Shown here one piece after another: positions 63,931-64,000 of a DNA stretch of 64,000 nucleotides. Origin of the DNA: Liolophura sinensis (taxonomy: Eukaryota; Mollusca; Polyplacophora; Chitonida; Chitonidae); contig NC_088300.1 of assembly GCF_032854445.1 (NCBI RefSeq), positions 18,643,608-18,707,607 of the forward strand, given 5' to 3'. A program made the position numbers and the translations under genes. The notes under the pieces were generated by a model, which was given only the letters and a program-made list of their open reading frames with translations, did no database searches and had not been told where the DNA came from. Each line of letters starts with the position of its first letter. Within the stretch, counting starts at the first letter, position 1.

Positions 63931-64000
63931 GCAAGATGAGTATGTGTACATCTGTACATGTGTACCTCTCAGAGGTTTGGTACATGTTAATCTGTGGTGT

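Overview
This window is nuclear DNA from an animal. It holds three spliced protein-coding genes with ordinary GT-AG introns in AT-rich DNA full of microsatellites, minisatellites, tRNA-derived SINEs and foldback or MITE-like elements. The SINE 3' ends, one closing with an (AAAT)n tail after a TACGGCGTAAAACAC-type sequence and one closing with GTTGAGTGCGACGTTAAACCCC, are of the kind I associate with molluscs. A lophotrochozoan, most likely a mollusc, is therefore the best guess, but I could not run a search. Nothing bacterial, organellar or viral was recognised.

Layout. (1) 1-9.78 kb: a 60-bp minisatellite (1-1262), then apparently gene-free DNA with short repeats and SINE fragments. (2) 9.79-20.10 kb, + strand: a complete 12-exon LIV-1-type zinc transporter (ZIP12/ZIP4-like, 678 aa), with repeats and SINEs in its introns and a SINE just after its stop codon. 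(3) 20.1-30.3 kb: intergenic, with a cluster of palindromic or foldback elements at 21.8-24.6 kb and another at 28.5 kb, plus SINEs. (4) 30.34-37.51 kb, + strand: a complete 9-exon ATG14 (Barkor, 486 aa), the autophagy-specific subunit of the class III PI3-kinase complex. (5) 37.5-45.7 kb: convergent intergenic region with a 30-bp minisatellite, a full-length SINE of each of two families, a 50-bp minisatellite and a TIR element with TTAA at both ends. (6) 45.67-62.75 kb and beyond, - strand: BAZ1A/ACF1, 22 exons covering about 1,475 C-terminal residues. The 5' exons encoding most of the WAC domain lie past the right edge. (7) 63.65-63.93 kb: a frame-broken zinc-finger fragment of hAT/ZNF862-like type.

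The three genes have unrelated jobs (zinc import, autophagosome initiation, chromatin remodelling) and show no sign of joint function. All exon joins were made by hand from splice consensus, reading-frame phase and resemblance to the human proteins. Every join keeps the frame open across the whole model, which is the main support. The most interesting signals are a BAZ1A intron minisatellite whose unit contains the gene's own 5' splice-site sequence, two furin-like sites inside the His-rich ectodomain linker of the zinc transporter, the nested inverted repeats near 22 kb, and SINE copies with clear target-site duplications.
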